A stretch of 64,000 nt of DNA, taken from assembly GCA_014925825.1 (NCBI GenBank), contig JACGCK010000139.1, forward strand, positions 54,650 through 118,649, given 5' to 3'. Under the pieces are notes generated by a model that was not told the origin of the DNA, did not search any database, and was given only the letters and a program-made list of their open reading frames with translations. Position numbers and translations under genes: made by a program. Shown here in pieces: positions 35,181-47,452 of the stretch; positions within the stretch are counted from its first letter, which is position 1; each line of letters opens with the position of its first letter. This stretch comes from Pholiota molesta. Lineage: Eukaryota > Basidiomycota > Agaricomycetes > Agaricales > Strophariaceae.

Positions 35181-37263
35181 GTTTGTCAATATATATTTGG
35201 AAGTACTCTGCTACATGTCTCGCGCCTGGATGCTCTTTCCGCCTCAGTATATCAGGTACTCAACTGCAAAACCCATTTGTGCCAATACTGTAATAAATAC
35301 ATTGAGATATTGCTTTAATTCGCATACACTGAAGAAGCGTCAAGATCAAAGTTGGCGTTCCGCCAAAGAAGCTTCAAGCGCTGAGGAAATAAGCTCAAGA
35401 TGAAGACCCGAAGCTTCCAACGATTCTAGCCACTCATTCAACAGTCTATCTATCACTGTATTGCACCCATGCCTGCGATCTCTGTGCTTATAGACCAGCA
35501 AGTTCTTCGATCTATCAAGGGTACAGTGCTGCAAGGAGCACACAAAGGCAGAATGTTACCTCGGAGCCGTTCACTTCCACATCCACAATCAGCATCATCC
35601 AACCATAACTGCTGTGCGATGGAGCCCTCTCAAATGGCGCGGCACCCATTACTTCCAACATCATCATCGCGCAGAAGTCTGGGACAAGTAAGTAGGTTTA
35701 TTCTCTGCGCCAGACGTACGCTAACGTCTCAATGGTTTAAAAGAACTTCTTAATCGCATTCAGCCTTCTCGAGCGCCTTTGTTGCGTGGGTTTTAAGGTA
35801 CCGGCGACACAGTATATTACTCTTTATGCTTGACTAATGTTACAGCAGACCAGTAATTGGGAACTAGCTACACATATGAATATAATCAATATTGCTATCT
35901 ATATGTAGACTACGGCGTCCTTAAGCAGGTGTAAACCTGAGTACATATGTATAACGCGTAGGCAAAAATACGCGGTAAGATGATTTCACAAGCGCGAGGA
36001 CGCGCGTCTTGAAGGCGGTACGCGCAGCCATCTAAATGGCGCGAAGGAGCCGCCTGCTAATGCAAGCAAGCATAGCGTACATCCACGATGCCACGTGCAA
36101 TGCGCATGCAAAAATCGCGTGGCTGGTTCATATGCACTGTGGGGCTAGAATAGGTTGATTTTCAACGTAGTATCTCAACCAATGTTTTATTGATCTTAAT
36201 GATGTTCTTGGTTGATTTTCAGCGAAAGTAGGTTGAGTTACAACAGTTTTTAGGATGCTCATTTTAGGTTGAAAAACAACCAATTAATGCCAATTTCAAC
36301 CTACCAGATATGCCAATAATCGACACAGAGGCCGCATGTATACATGCTGCCAAATTGTAATATATGGTACGCAAATAAAAAATCCCCACCTGTCAATACA
36401 TTAGCTTCGAAAATGCAGGTACTCCAAGCTCAGGTATGAATAAACTTACTAAGATAAAGTTGTCACCTATATATGCCAGTGTGTCATGGGATTCATAAAA
36501 TGGGATGCAATTATCGTGGACAATATTGATGTTGTTGTATGCATTGCATTTTGAAATTGTACACATTTCAAGTTCAGGTACGGACAAAAATCCAGAGATA
36601 AAATTGTTTCGTAGTGCCTGCAAGACATTCAATTTAGTCATGACTTATGTATATATCATGCTCCGAAACCGTCTGCATGTCAAGCATAGTTAGGACTAAG
36701 ATCAGTTTTTTCCCATACATATGTTGAGAGCTTCGAAGCGGAACACCATGTATACCATGGTGTGAAAGATATCGATGCAATGAAAATGATTGCGGGTTTA
36801 TACATTATGTATGGCTTGTACAACGGTACCATGTATTTGCAATTATGTCTGGAAACCCATTGTCTTTATCAATGCAATTGATAGCAATCTCACACATGAG
36901 ACTGGTGTACGCAATGTGAAAGTTTATTGTTTATGGTTTACAAGGAGGAAGCAGCAGGAAAGCAATGTATAGGTGGATGTCGACACAAGTATTAATATGC
37001 TTATCCATATCATACAAAGCAATGAAATTGGAGATCAGCAAACAATGATATCGATAGACACAATGGGGTACAAGAGTGACAACACAGACATGGTAATGGG
37101 AGAGGAACAAAGGATGGGATTCAAATAAAGTCCACTGAGGCTGACAAGGGCGTCAGAAAAATTGCGTGATGCAGCCCTGCAAGGTATTATAATAGCATGA
37201 CTAGTACTAGATGCTAAGAAAAATCAGCATGGAGACAAAGAAGAAAGGGATTTGTAACGCTTA
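35181..37263. other. Gene-poor region right of KDZ copy 1
   Basis: No gene supported. The right limit of locus A is not evident: no inverted partner of the 17.8-18.8 kb repeats was found. Short GC-rich sequence with GCGCG words lies at 35,980-36,130, followed by a GGTTGA-rich candidate miniature element, then AT-rich DNA. Confidence 0.4.
36151..36303. repeat. Candidate miniature inverted-repeat element
   Basis: About 150 bp bounded by TAGGTTGA on the left and TCAACCTA on the right, with several internal GGTTGA/TCAACC copies in both orientations (AGGTTGATTTTCAAC; AGGTTGAAAAACAACC). It could fold into a cruciform. No clear target duplication was seen. Confidence 0.4.
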
Positions 37264-39053
37264 CTATGAGCCTCCACTCTTCTTTTTCTTCTTATTTTTC
37301 TGGTAGCTGGGCTTTGCTAGCGCTGGTGGTGGTGTTGCATCAGCTCCGTCGTCCTCAAGCTCTGAAAGGTCACTTGAATCTGACATGCTCATTACAGGCC
37401 GAATGGCTGCATGTGAGACCGGTGGTGGAGGGGAATATAGAGGGGTATTGGCAGCGTTGGCAGCTGTGGCGCTGGTACCCGGTGCCAGTAAAGGCTCATC
37501 CAAAGTGGTGGGTTCAGAACTAGAACCAGTATCTTTACCAGCACTCAGGGAATTAGATAAGGCATTGCGACCACTGCCTAAATTGGCTTACACGGAGTTA
37601 GTATGCTTGGTGTGTAATTCAGTTACTTCAAATCTTACCTAATTTTTCTTGGACGCCATTAGTTGATGCGTTATTCTATAAGAAGCGTTATCAGTGATGC
37701 ATCTCAGTGTTTTAGAAGCATTAGAGATCATACTGCCGCAAGGTGCTGGAGACGTCGTGCCGCCCGTTGCGCATAAATAGCTTCAGCCTCATCATCATCA
37801 GAGTCATCACCAAGTGTTGACGAAATATTCCTTTTCTGCTTCCCTTTATACTCGCGCTTTAGAGACGGAAGCTCTCTGTAAAAGAGATTATTAGCAACAT
37901 GAAGATTCATATCAGATGAACGGCCACTTACGATGTAAGACAATCAAGGGTCTCTACAACCCAAGGGTCGGTAGGGTCGCTTTCAAATAGATTAACGCAA
38001 CGGTTAAAGAAATCGACCAGGTTAAAATAACCCTCTTGCGGTGATGACGACCAATGCTCAATGGCAGAAAGTGAAAAGTAGGCCTTGTAGATTTGTATAA
38101 TCATAGTCCCTGGCTTGTATGGAGGATCATTAAGACTTACTTGTACTGCTACGTATGCAACACAGCGCCCAAAAACGTGGTCCATGCCATGGATTTCAGC
38201 CTTCGATGGCTTCGATGCCCTTCGGATTCCGTCACGAGCTGAAGTCGGCCCGGTGCAGATGTTCCTTAGAAACTGAGAAGCGAATCAGTTATCAGAACCT
38301 GCTGAAAAGGAATGGGCAATTGGAAACTTACCTGCAACATTACTTCGCCACGGAAAAGGCCTTCATCGATACATTTCGAATTGTACACAGCACCACTAGG
38401 GTACAAGAACGATGGCCACTGTGAAGCTTTGAGCCTAATAGTTCCATCGAGAACCTTGCCCATGAAAAGACTATGAAACTCAGAGAAGTCAGCAAGTTAA
38501 TCATAGAGACAAATGTTACTGCGTACTCATAATCTTCATCGAACTCTTCAAGATATTTTAATGGACAAAGAAGGCGGGCAGTGTAGTGGTTGTTCCAACC
38601 ACGATTGCTCTTCTTCTCCAGGTCATCATCATCAGTATGGTCAGAGGGTAGGATGTATGCTGGAACAGCCTTTCGACAGGAGCTAGTATCTTCTGCTCGT
38701 GCACTATTTGCTGCTGCTGACAGCTGAACTTGACAATTTAGCATAAATATGACGGAACATGCAATAATATTGCTCACATGGCCAACAAAGCACTTGACAA
38801 GACTCGAATCACCTTTGAAAGCCTTTAAGGCCTGCTTCAGACCAGGACAGGCGTTCGACAACATCTCGAAGTTCAAGACATCTTCTTCTCCCATCTTAGG
38901 GCTATCATGCCTCTTATCAACATCGTTGCTGTTATAAATGGAATCAAACCACGTACGGTAATTCTGAGTGGTTGATCCGTGCAGTGCCTGCAAGAAGAGC
39001 CGCACTGATACTGATAAATGGCCCAATAGCAACAGGGATCCATCTGGCGGCAT
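37264..39053 (-). CDS. DUF6698-type protein
   Basis: A leftward multi-exon gene with proposed start MPPDGSLLLLGHLSVS at 39053. Visible segments: NYRTWFDSIYN; NSARAEDTSSCRKAVPAYIL; NRGWNNHYTARLLCPLKYL; KVLDGTIRLKASQWPSFLYP; GLFRGEVMLQ; an exon with RNICTGPTSARDG and MDHVFGRCVAYVAVQ; EGYFNLVDFFNRCVNLFE; and a charged, disordered end (EDDGADATPPP, KKKKKSGG). The order R.DD(T)SS, GW.N..TARLLCP, WP.FLY, then RC.AYVAVQ and a Y...F.N...F segment is that of the Agaricomycete family known as DUF6698, abundant in repeat-rich regions and of unknown function. The true start may lie further upstream and the last exon is uncertain. Confidence 0.6.
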
Positions 39054-39794
39054 GCTGGTAAGGCTTTAGAGCCTTGGAGCTTTTATCTCGATTAATAAGG
39101 TTCCTTCTGCAAGGCAAACTACATGACTTACTGTTCTACGCCATCTTTCTCATTCTCAAGCCAGGTTATGAGCGAGGAAATACTGTCTTGTTGGACCATT
39201 TTGATGGAGAGCTCCAGAGGAAAAGGTGGGGAATGAATTCGCGAACTTCAGGAAAGTTCACGACTAAGTACCTGCAAATGGGTAGGCGGCGAAATGATAC
39301 TCACACGCTTGTATATATATGGCAAAACTGCTCCAATGACCGCACCAGTGCCCTTTTGGCTTGAGTTCCGTTGACTGACATTCCGACGCGTAATTGCCAT
39401 GGTGGTTCACAACTTCACATGCCAAAATAGGAAATTTTTTCCATATTCATGCACCTAGTCACAGTCAAGTGTGCAGGTTTTCAGCTATAAGCTTAAGCAA
39501 GAATAATAATGCGCAAGCGCTAGCCACTAGCCTTATTCCACTTCCCAGCGCTAGCATGCTAAATCATGGATGCAGATCTAGGCGCTGGAATACAATGAGC
39601 TGTGACGATGAATTAGACCCATATATGCACACATATAAATGGAAGACAGGTACGTACTTCCGCAGTTCCTATGACCACTCTCCAGAGCCCAAAAGATGTA
39701 ATCGTAATGCTCCACTCGGCAACCTGCCACAGTACGTATAATGCATAATGCATGACCTATAAAACGAATCAATACTATAGAGGATTTTCTCGAA
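39054..39794. other. Divergent gap between DUF6698 gene and coiled-coil gene
   Basis: About 740 bp between two divergent start codons. It probably contains both promoters; an upstream exon of the DUF6698 gene cannot be excluded. No further gene recognised. Confidence 0.35.
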
Positions 39795-40426
39795 ATGGCG
39801 GACAAAATCCCTCACCGTCGCATTATCCCTGTATATTGCACCCAGCCTGCACCCAAGCTCATGGCTTGGGAAGAGTCTCTTGCTGAGCTTCGTAACTTTT
39901 CGCCAATTCGAGAGTTCAGGGACAGTTCCCCAGAATCTGCACCTAGGCGTCCTCGTTATCGTCGCCAGCCTCCTTTCCAGGATGATTGCGCCAGTCACAG
40001 AGTGCTCAACGACGAGAACATCCCACCTCCAAGCACACAGCCTAGGCGCCCCCAGGATTCCGCATTGTTTGGGACTGCTGCACCTGGAGGAAGTCAGGTG
40101 CAAACCATTGCTTCCACACAGCGCAACAACAATAATAAGGTGGGTAGCCTTTACTTCTCCAATCATCCACATCAATAACCTATGAACTTCTAGCGCAAGC
40201 GCATCCACTCTGAGTCCCTTGAGAATGTTGATAGTAACAGCGAGGGTGGTGGCCATGGGGTCGCAAAGAAGCAGCGCTTTTCCAGTGACGATGAAGCGCA
40301 TCTTCTTGAGGGAGTTGTTCGTGTTGCTGATAGCATAGTCAAGATGGCTGCAGAAGCGAGGGAAGATAGGGAGAAGTTCAACAATACGTTAATGGAACTG
40401 CTTCACGAGCTTCAGCGAAAGTCATA
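39795..40426 (+). CDS. Basic coiled-coil protein of unknown function
   Basis: Two exons: 39795 to about 40,140 (MADKIPHRRIIPVYCTQPAP, then a Pro/Arg-rich region RRPRYRRQPPFQDD) and about 40,194-40,426 (RKRIHSESLENVDSNSEGG, then HLLEGVVRVADSIVKMAAEA and REDREKFNNTLMELLHELQR). The intron has GTGGGT and CTAG ends and preserves the frame; the junction creates a KRKR basic patch like a nuclear localisation signal. The C-terminus has heptad spacing of a coiled coil. Divergent from the DUF6698 gene. No domain family recognised. Confidence 0.6.
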
Positions 40427-41837
40427 GGGTTTGTTTACAAGGCAACTGTAGCTTCCCATATGTGCTACTTCCATGTATACGTATAGTTTAAAGATTGAGT
40501 ATTGAATGTGTTGAACTCCATGAAACCTTCGTATCGGATTGGCTAGCTATAGTTCAATGGGTTCAATGGTTCGTCTAGATACAGAAATGCTTTTAACTCA
40601 CTGCCTGATCCATCTCGATCAACCATTGAAGAGCTGCCTCCTTGAAAATTCATAGTTGTAGGCTATATATCGGCTTGCAATTGTCTTATGGCTTCTAGAT
40701 CTGGACCGCGAAGTGGTCGACATCTTGCTACGAATTCTTGTTCAGCTATACAACACGTGCTGAAGCCCTTTGGAAGCAAGGAAAGAAAGTAAGGTGTAGT
40801 GTCATGATCAGTATGCACAACGTATAAGCGTATGCATATGCATATGATTTGATCCATACCTTATGCAAAACTCCATACATATGGCGTTGCATCTTTGAAT
40901 TGTTGGACAAGACAGTTTTATCCTGCCTGACAGTCTTTTCCGGACCTAATGATTATAGTGATTAGTGAATTATCGATGGTAATTTGAACTAAAAACATAC
41001 TGGCCAGTAAGGCACTAAGGCACATGCTGCGGTTATTTGGAAAGTTGGGTTGAGCGCCCAGAATGGCCTCAAATAAGTGCTTCACATTGGTGCGCGGTTG
41101 GATTGGATTTGTTCTTTCTTGTAGGTTGCACTGTCACATCGTCATACATCCCATGGAGACAGTGGCGTTACCTGAGGGGGTCATGGCGCCACCAGCAGTC
41201 TTGATACCGAGGGACAGAGGGTGTGACGACTGGATACTTAGGTACTTGTACAGAGGACTGTAGATCACATGGTAGTCACATGATAGTCACATGTCCTGTA
41301 GTTGAGGTTGCCACCATGCAACCTCTCTCCTTATGATATAACCTTTGACCTGAACCACAACACCTTCGTAGAGGATCTACAACCCTGCTAGCCATGACCA
41401 GCTGTCTCGCTCCCTGACCTGGGTGATAGGACCCCCGCCCTGGGTAACACGGCCCCAGTCATGGGTTACCTGACCCCCGTCAAGGGTAACATGTCGGCAT
41501 AGGCGGCTGCCTTACAGCGCACTTGGTTCGGGCTGAGCATCCATATACTGCTTCCCTAGGATAGGGTTACATCCATATCTCATCCCTTGTCTTCTACCCT
41601 CTCCGAAGTCCCCTCGAGCGCTCTGATGCAGACCCTAGGCATCACAATGGTGGGGGCACCGTGGACTTCACCTAGAGGGTCTCTGACCTGGGATTCCTCC
41701 CCTCTCCCCTTAGACCTGGGTTGGGTTGACTGTCTGTGATGGTCCCTACTCATGTCTGAGGTTCCTCTCTGATCCAGGTTGGGTTGACTCTCCTGCTAGC
41801 TGGCATGGAGTAGTCCCTACTTGGGTTGGATTCTACC
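40427..41837. other. Non-coding region left of locus B
   Basis: Contains repeated words around 41,400-41,500 (GGGTAACAC, GGCCCC, TGACCCCCGT) and around 41,700-41,810 (TTGGGTTGACT twice). This suggests an old repetitive element. No open frame with a recognisable motif; no upstream part of the tyrosine recombinase found at 55.2 kb was recognised here. Confidence 0.4.
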
Positions 41838-43305
41838 AGGCGAGTCTGTAGTTTCAATGGATACAGCCCTTATAACTACCACAGATAGGGTGATGGATAA
41901 TGTCCACTAACTATAAGGGATGTATTCCCTACCATATTACTGCCTGCCGATGGATGCAGGCATCCATCCTGCCACCTGCATCCATCCGTGCACGTGCTCA
42001 GTATCCATCCCACGCCGACACAGCCATTGGATTCGAGCTCCATTACCCCTCCACCATCGCTGCCTGCATCCATCCGACTCCATCGTGTCTCCATCCATTG
42101 CTGCCCACATCCATTGCCTCTGTTGGATCATGCTGTCCAGCCAGCTGTCCACACGTGTTCCACGTGTTTACTCCATCGCGCCTCCTGCATCCATTGCCCA
42201 TGTTGGATGCAACTCCATCCTCCCGCCCTTCCCTCGCATCCATCGCACATGTCCCAATCCTTCCCGCCCCCGGTGCGTATCCATTCCAACTCCATATTCC
42301 TTAGCTGACCATCCCAATCTAGGATGTTTCCTCTCTGCCGCGGTAGGAACCGCGGCTTCCCTCGTGTCAATCCGCCCGCCCTCGCACGTCCATTGCCCAT
42401 ATAGGATACCACATCCATTGGGCTTGGCCGCTCTCCCCCCCTCATCCCATTTGGCCTTCGTGCATCCATTGCCCGTACACGGCCCCTCCTCCATTGGCCA
42501 TTCTTGTGCCGTGCCCGCCGCCCGCCCTCCTGTCCCGTGTGCGCCAATTCCCCCCCTCCCCCCTTGCGCTATTTGACCTTCATGCATCCATTGCGCGTAC
42601 GCGCCCCATCCTCCACTGACTACCCTTGCACAGCGCCCGCTCTCCCGGCCCACTCTCCCTGCTGCCCCATGTGCCATTTTCCTCCCCCCCCCCCTTGCGC
42701 TATTCGGCCTTCGCGCATCCATTGCCCATATAGGACACTGTATCCATTGCGTTTGGCCGCTCTCTCCACCCTCGTGCCATTATTCGACCTTCGCGTATCC
42801 ATTCGCGTATCCATTGCCCACATGCCTATTCCATTGGCTATCCTTGCACTGCTTGCGCTGCTTGCGCTTGGCCCTCTCCCCTTTGCAACAATCGACCTTC
42901 TCGCATCCATTGCCCGTACAGGGCACATATTCCATTGACCATCCTTGCGCCGCGACCGCTCTATCTCCCTCTTGCATTGTGCCTGTCATCCGCCATCACC
43001 CATCCATCACCCATCCATCACCCATCCATCACCCATATAGGATACCGCATCCATTGCGCTTGGCCGCTCTCCCCCTCATCCCATTTGGCCTGCACGTATC
43101 CATTGTCCATACACAGTCCCTCCTCCATTGACCATCCTTGTGCTGTGACTGCTCTCCCTCCCTCCTGCCCCGTGCGCCAATTCGGTCTTCGCACATCCAT
43201 TGCCCATGCATGGTCCATTCTCCATTGACCATCCTTGCACCACGCCGGGGCCCGGCTCTCCATCCCTCCTGCCCTGTTCTGATCACCTGCTATTACACAT
43301 CATTG
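41838..43305 (+). repeat. Left long inverted arm of the locus B element
   Basis: This segment is the reverse complement of 53,876-55,205, with near identity for the outer kilobase (shared blocks include CAGGCGAGTCTGTAGTTTC at the tip, CTGCCGCGGTAGGAACCGCG and ATCCATTGCCCATATAGGAT). Inside it is built of diverged minisatellite units rich in CATCCATTGCCC, TTGGCCGCTCTC and CCATTGACCATCCTTG. The inner part differs in unit number between arms. Long ORFs across it on both strands are repeat artefacts. The arm ends about 260 bp from the stop codon of the KDZ gene. Confidence 0.9.
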
Positions 43306-43568
43306 CCTGTACCGGGTGCATCATCCATTGACCATCCTTGCCCCGCGCTTGCTCTGCCGCGGTCGGATCCGCGGCTTACTCTTAGTCAATCTGCTTGCGC
43401 CGTCCGCTTACCCCTCCCCCGCACCTATCCATACGCATCCATTAGCTATATACAGCCTGCCATCTTGTATTTTTGATCCCTATATAAATCATCGCCCACC
43501 CTATTATTGTTATGCATCAGTTTAGACATATGCATCTAAGTACTCATGTATATATATCAATATCATAC

Positions 43569-46500
43569 TTATACAATTTCTACCATCACCTTTGCGTCCC
43601 TTCCATCCATGGTCAGCAATCTCTCTGACAGCCCAGACCACTTCAGCTGACAAAAATCGTGCATCTTCTGTTGAATGTCCGCCTGCCGTAAGGCGTAGGC
43701 GCGTTTTCCGTCGATGACCGAATATTTGCGGGATGCTTGCCTGAAATGGTACTCTTACTCTTGATCATTGGCGGGTCCAAAGAAAGCTCCGTCCACCAAT
43801 TAGCTTGCCAGGAAAAATAAGCAAGGACCGTCTCATCTCCTCAGCGAGAAGGAGACATTCTTCCTGCCAGCGATGTGCGCGTGCTCGAGCTCGGCACCAT
43901 TCGATACGAAGGGCTACCCCGCTCCGTTAGCAGTAGTACAAAATGAAATAAACTTAACTATAACGCACATCTTGGGTCCCTTCATCAATTCCATCACCGC
44001 ACCATGTACTTTCCAAATCCATGAGAGCAACCTATGCCCTTCGCCCCTGCCTATGTCATCCATCGATGCCAATCCCGTACGTGTTCATCCTTTAACTCTT
44101 TGAAGGTATTCTTCCACGTGTCAGACTCTTTGCGGAATGTTGCCAGGGCGCTCATTGCACGGCGCACGTACCGATATTTCACAACCGAAGCGCGGACACG
44201 GTGTTCGACATTCTTGATTAGGGATTGACTTCGAGTGTTCATTGCTTGACCACGCGAATCTTTATCCTTTGATTTGTAAAGCGAGTTCGAAGGAGAAGAT
44301 GGGATCGGAGAGTGTTCAGTGTACTGTCAGCCATTGCGTACCGCAGCTGCCACTCAGCCTCGATGAGCCGCGGGTTGCACGCAACAGAGTCTATGACACT
44401 CGAAGGGAGGTATAACTGGATATCTTCAATAGCCAGTGATCCCCCTCCATCCGAAGTTGCATGAGCCCGTAATGCAGCAACCTCGGGCATGTAGAGATTC
44501 TGGATCTCACACCATGCCTCAAACTTGCGACGTAGGTAGTTGCATCGCTCCACAATCTTCGCCCGTTGGAGATCAGTTGAATGAGAGCCTAGTTCGGCTG
44601 AATCGACGACCAGTTTGCGTCTAAGTAACAAACATGTGATGTTTGAATTGAGAAGGATACATCAAACAAATAATGGATAGTACTGAAGATCTTCGATTTC
44701 GAGGCCTTGATAAATTAGAAGACTCGGTGATATAGCGTCATGTATCGCTGTAAATTCTCCTTTGGAAATAGCTGCAGCATCTTCTTGAGCGAGTCGAAGA
44801 CGAACTTCTTTTTCATTTATCACTGTTATACCTATGTAAGTGGCATTTAAACAATTGCTTTCAAAACTAACCGATTTCATTAACTTGAAATGGATTAGGA
44901 TTTCGGGCACGATCCACTTCCAGTTCAGACAGAGTGCCGTCCATTCATCTGTCGGTGCGACGGAATGATCCAGGCCATCGTTTACTTTGATTGAAAGGGC
45001 AGCGTCGAATTCAAGGAAGGCCGCGACACTTTCCTCGCGTCCCGCCCAATGCTTCTGTAGTTTTTCGTACAAATGTCGGCGCTTAAAGATCGTTAGAAAT
45101 AAATAAGTACAGAAGAACCATTTGAACTTACCAATTTGTGTGATCTTCCTCCAATTACGCGCACCAAAGTGATCGTCCAATGTATCGCGGCGAGAACCAG
45201 GGCCCTTTCCTTCGTACTGGTTGCAACTGCGTTAATCTCGGACCAGCCCCGCTCCGGTGCCTCTCCATCCGTTCTACCGACGCCAGGTACCAGATTAAAA
45301 GAGAAACTCGTTTGACATTCCAGGACATGAGCCGGCAGATGAAACTTTGGGACGAGAGTGGTTAGATCATTTGACCATCGGAAGTGGGTTAGGGGGATAT
45401 ATTTGAACACGCTTTTCTAGGTTCCGAGACCACTGGCAAGCTATGTCATACGATACCACAAGCTGGGGGGGGGGTATTGATTTTCAGACTGGAAAGTAGG
45501 AAGTAATCCATGTTCACATAGCTGTATAGACTCCATTGTTAGTTGATCCATATTGGTGAAAACATTTATTACTCACCGTTCACCCTTCTGCAAGTCACCC
45601 ACTCCATTCGCCCGTTTCATGTCATGACGACCACACTCTGCCGTTCCGGTACCATTTGACGCCATCCCCTCTCCGCCTCGCTTCGATGCTGCTTTAATTG
45701 CGTCATGGTCGACACATAGGCTTTTCTCTTGACCGACGCGCGTGTCAAATTTTGAAAGGTAATCTTTGAAGCGCGTTTCTTCAACGACATAGGCGTAGCC
45801 ATGGTTAAGCCCTGGATCTCTCTGATGGTTTGACACATTAAGCCGCTTCAGGCGAAAGTTCGCATCGATAGCCACGAAAGAGTATACAACCACCTTAAAT
45901 AAACATGTATCCATTAGCAAAACCCATGGATACACCAAATAAAATTCTTACTGATCTGATTGCGGTCTTGTCTTCCAGTCAGGAGGTAGATTGATATCGG
46001 GCAGTGGACAAGCTGGGCACAATACGGCACATTCACCTTCTTTAGTGCCTTTGACGCCCGAGCTAGAATGGCCGCGACCCATGCGCTTCAATAAACGTAC
46101 ATGCCTCCATTCACGAACAATCCGTAAGAAGACATGGTAGCGATCCTAAAGCCATTACAAGTCAAATGAAGCAAAAATTTCAGGAAATAAAACTATGCCT
46201 ACCGGTGGAAAATTTGTCCCGTATTGTCCGTCCGCGCTTCTAAGGCTTTGTAAAACTCGAAAGCGGAACCTTGGAGTTAAAGCTTAGCATTTGGAAGGTC
46301 TCGAGGACACGAAAAGTGGCTGCTGAGCGAGGATCGGTTGTCGTTGATGGAAAAAGCGGGCCGCAGTAATTGAGCTGTATGATGGACGGAATGTAAGCAC
46401 CCACAGAAGCGCAGGGTTATTTGATGAACACCATCGCAATCGATGACCGTAAATTCATCATTGTGTGGTATTACTGGAACTGGACAGCTGGTTCCGACGA

Positions 46501-47303
46501 CGTGGCCAAGCTGCACATGTAACCCAAGGGATCTGAGCGTCGTCTTTTCAAAGAAAGAACCATTCAGAACTATGTCATAGAAAATTAGCACTGCATTTCA
46601 AACTTGTTACTGAAAACACGACGTACCTGAATGCGATGGTAAGGCAGGCTCTGATGGGTGTGCAACGATGCATGCAGACAGAACATTCGAGCATCTTGGC
46701 AATCTGTGCAGCGATACATTGGAGCTGATAGACAGTTGGAAGAAGCGCAGCTATCAGCGTCACTCGAGTCCCCAGTCCTTCAAGTCGAAGCAGCTCCTCT
46801 ACATATCTGTCGATGTAAGGCACCCAAGTAGTAGAGGATTATCCTAAGCGAAGTTTAATAATATTTCAATATACTGTACATTTATTCAATGAGAACATAC
46901 AGCATCTGTTCGTTTGCGTTTATGTGCAGAATCTGGAAGAATATCATCATTATCCGGAGTAACTTGCGTCGAGAGATTGGCAGATAGGCTCCCTAATCCT
47001 TCTACTTCGAGTAATCGAGTCTCGTCATCGACACGCTCATGTCGTCCTCAGTCGGTGGGAAAACGAACTTGATGGAACTGAAGGAGATGTGGTTGGATTT
47101 GAACTGGATGAAAACTCCTTGGAGGTGAGGGTGGAACAGGAATGAATGACTTGATGATTCCCCAGAGACATCATAAGATATATGGCGTTCAACACGCTGC
47201 ACAGTCTCAGCCATGGGTGGTTTCATGGCTTGCTTTTAGGTTGGCTGGCTTGGACTTTGTCAGTACCTCCATGATAATCTGGGGACGTTTCTTTGCAGGC
47301 ATC
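43569..47303 (-). CDS. KDZ transposase, copy 2, near full length
   Basis: Proposed start MPAKKRPQIIMEVL at 47303 (alternative Met at 47226), stop at 43569-43571. In order: SAHKRKRTDA, WVPYIDRYVEELL, a cysteine cluster read as APMYRCTDCQDARMFC, NGSFFEKTTLRSLGLHVQLG, VIDCDGVHQITLRFCGC, the D of [10 protein letters not shown] (about 45,875), ECGRHDMKRANGVGDLQKGE, the D of [15 protein letters not shown] (about 45,440), [15 protein letters not shown], the E of [13 protein letters not shown] (about 45,265), [19 protein letters not shown], then MNTRSQSLIKNVEHR, GHRLLSWIWKVHG, IEWCRARARAHRW and a final exon ending in GRDAKVMVEIV. This is the CxC2-type KDZ architecture with all three catalytic acids. 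Several single-base slips remain, one at an 11-base G run (about 45,465). It is bracketed by the inverted arms. Confidence 0.8.
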
Positions 47304-47452
47304 TTGATATGAACGCGAAGATGAAGTTCAGCTATGGATAATGGATACACTGAGGTTACGCTAGCATCCATTACACCGATTACCAATATACATCTCTGAT
47401 CAGATTTCGTGCTTACAGCGGCTCAGATGACCGTACAGATTTTACATAGATT

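Noticed and set aside
35197..37250. Inverted partner of the locus A left repeats that would close the element
   Set aside because: No reverse complement of the 17.8-18.8 kb units was seen to the right of KDZ copy 1; the right border of locus A stays undefined.
41260..41837. LTR with a tRNA primer-binding site (TGGTGGGGGCACCG near 41,650)
   Set aside because: No second LTR, polypurine tract or retroviral domain follows, so a primer-binding site cannot be supported.
41876..43476. Long ORFs through the left inverted arm
   Set aside because: The same repeats are open on both strands and in several frames, and the mirror ORFs appear at 53.9-55.2 kb. They are products of the minisatellite.
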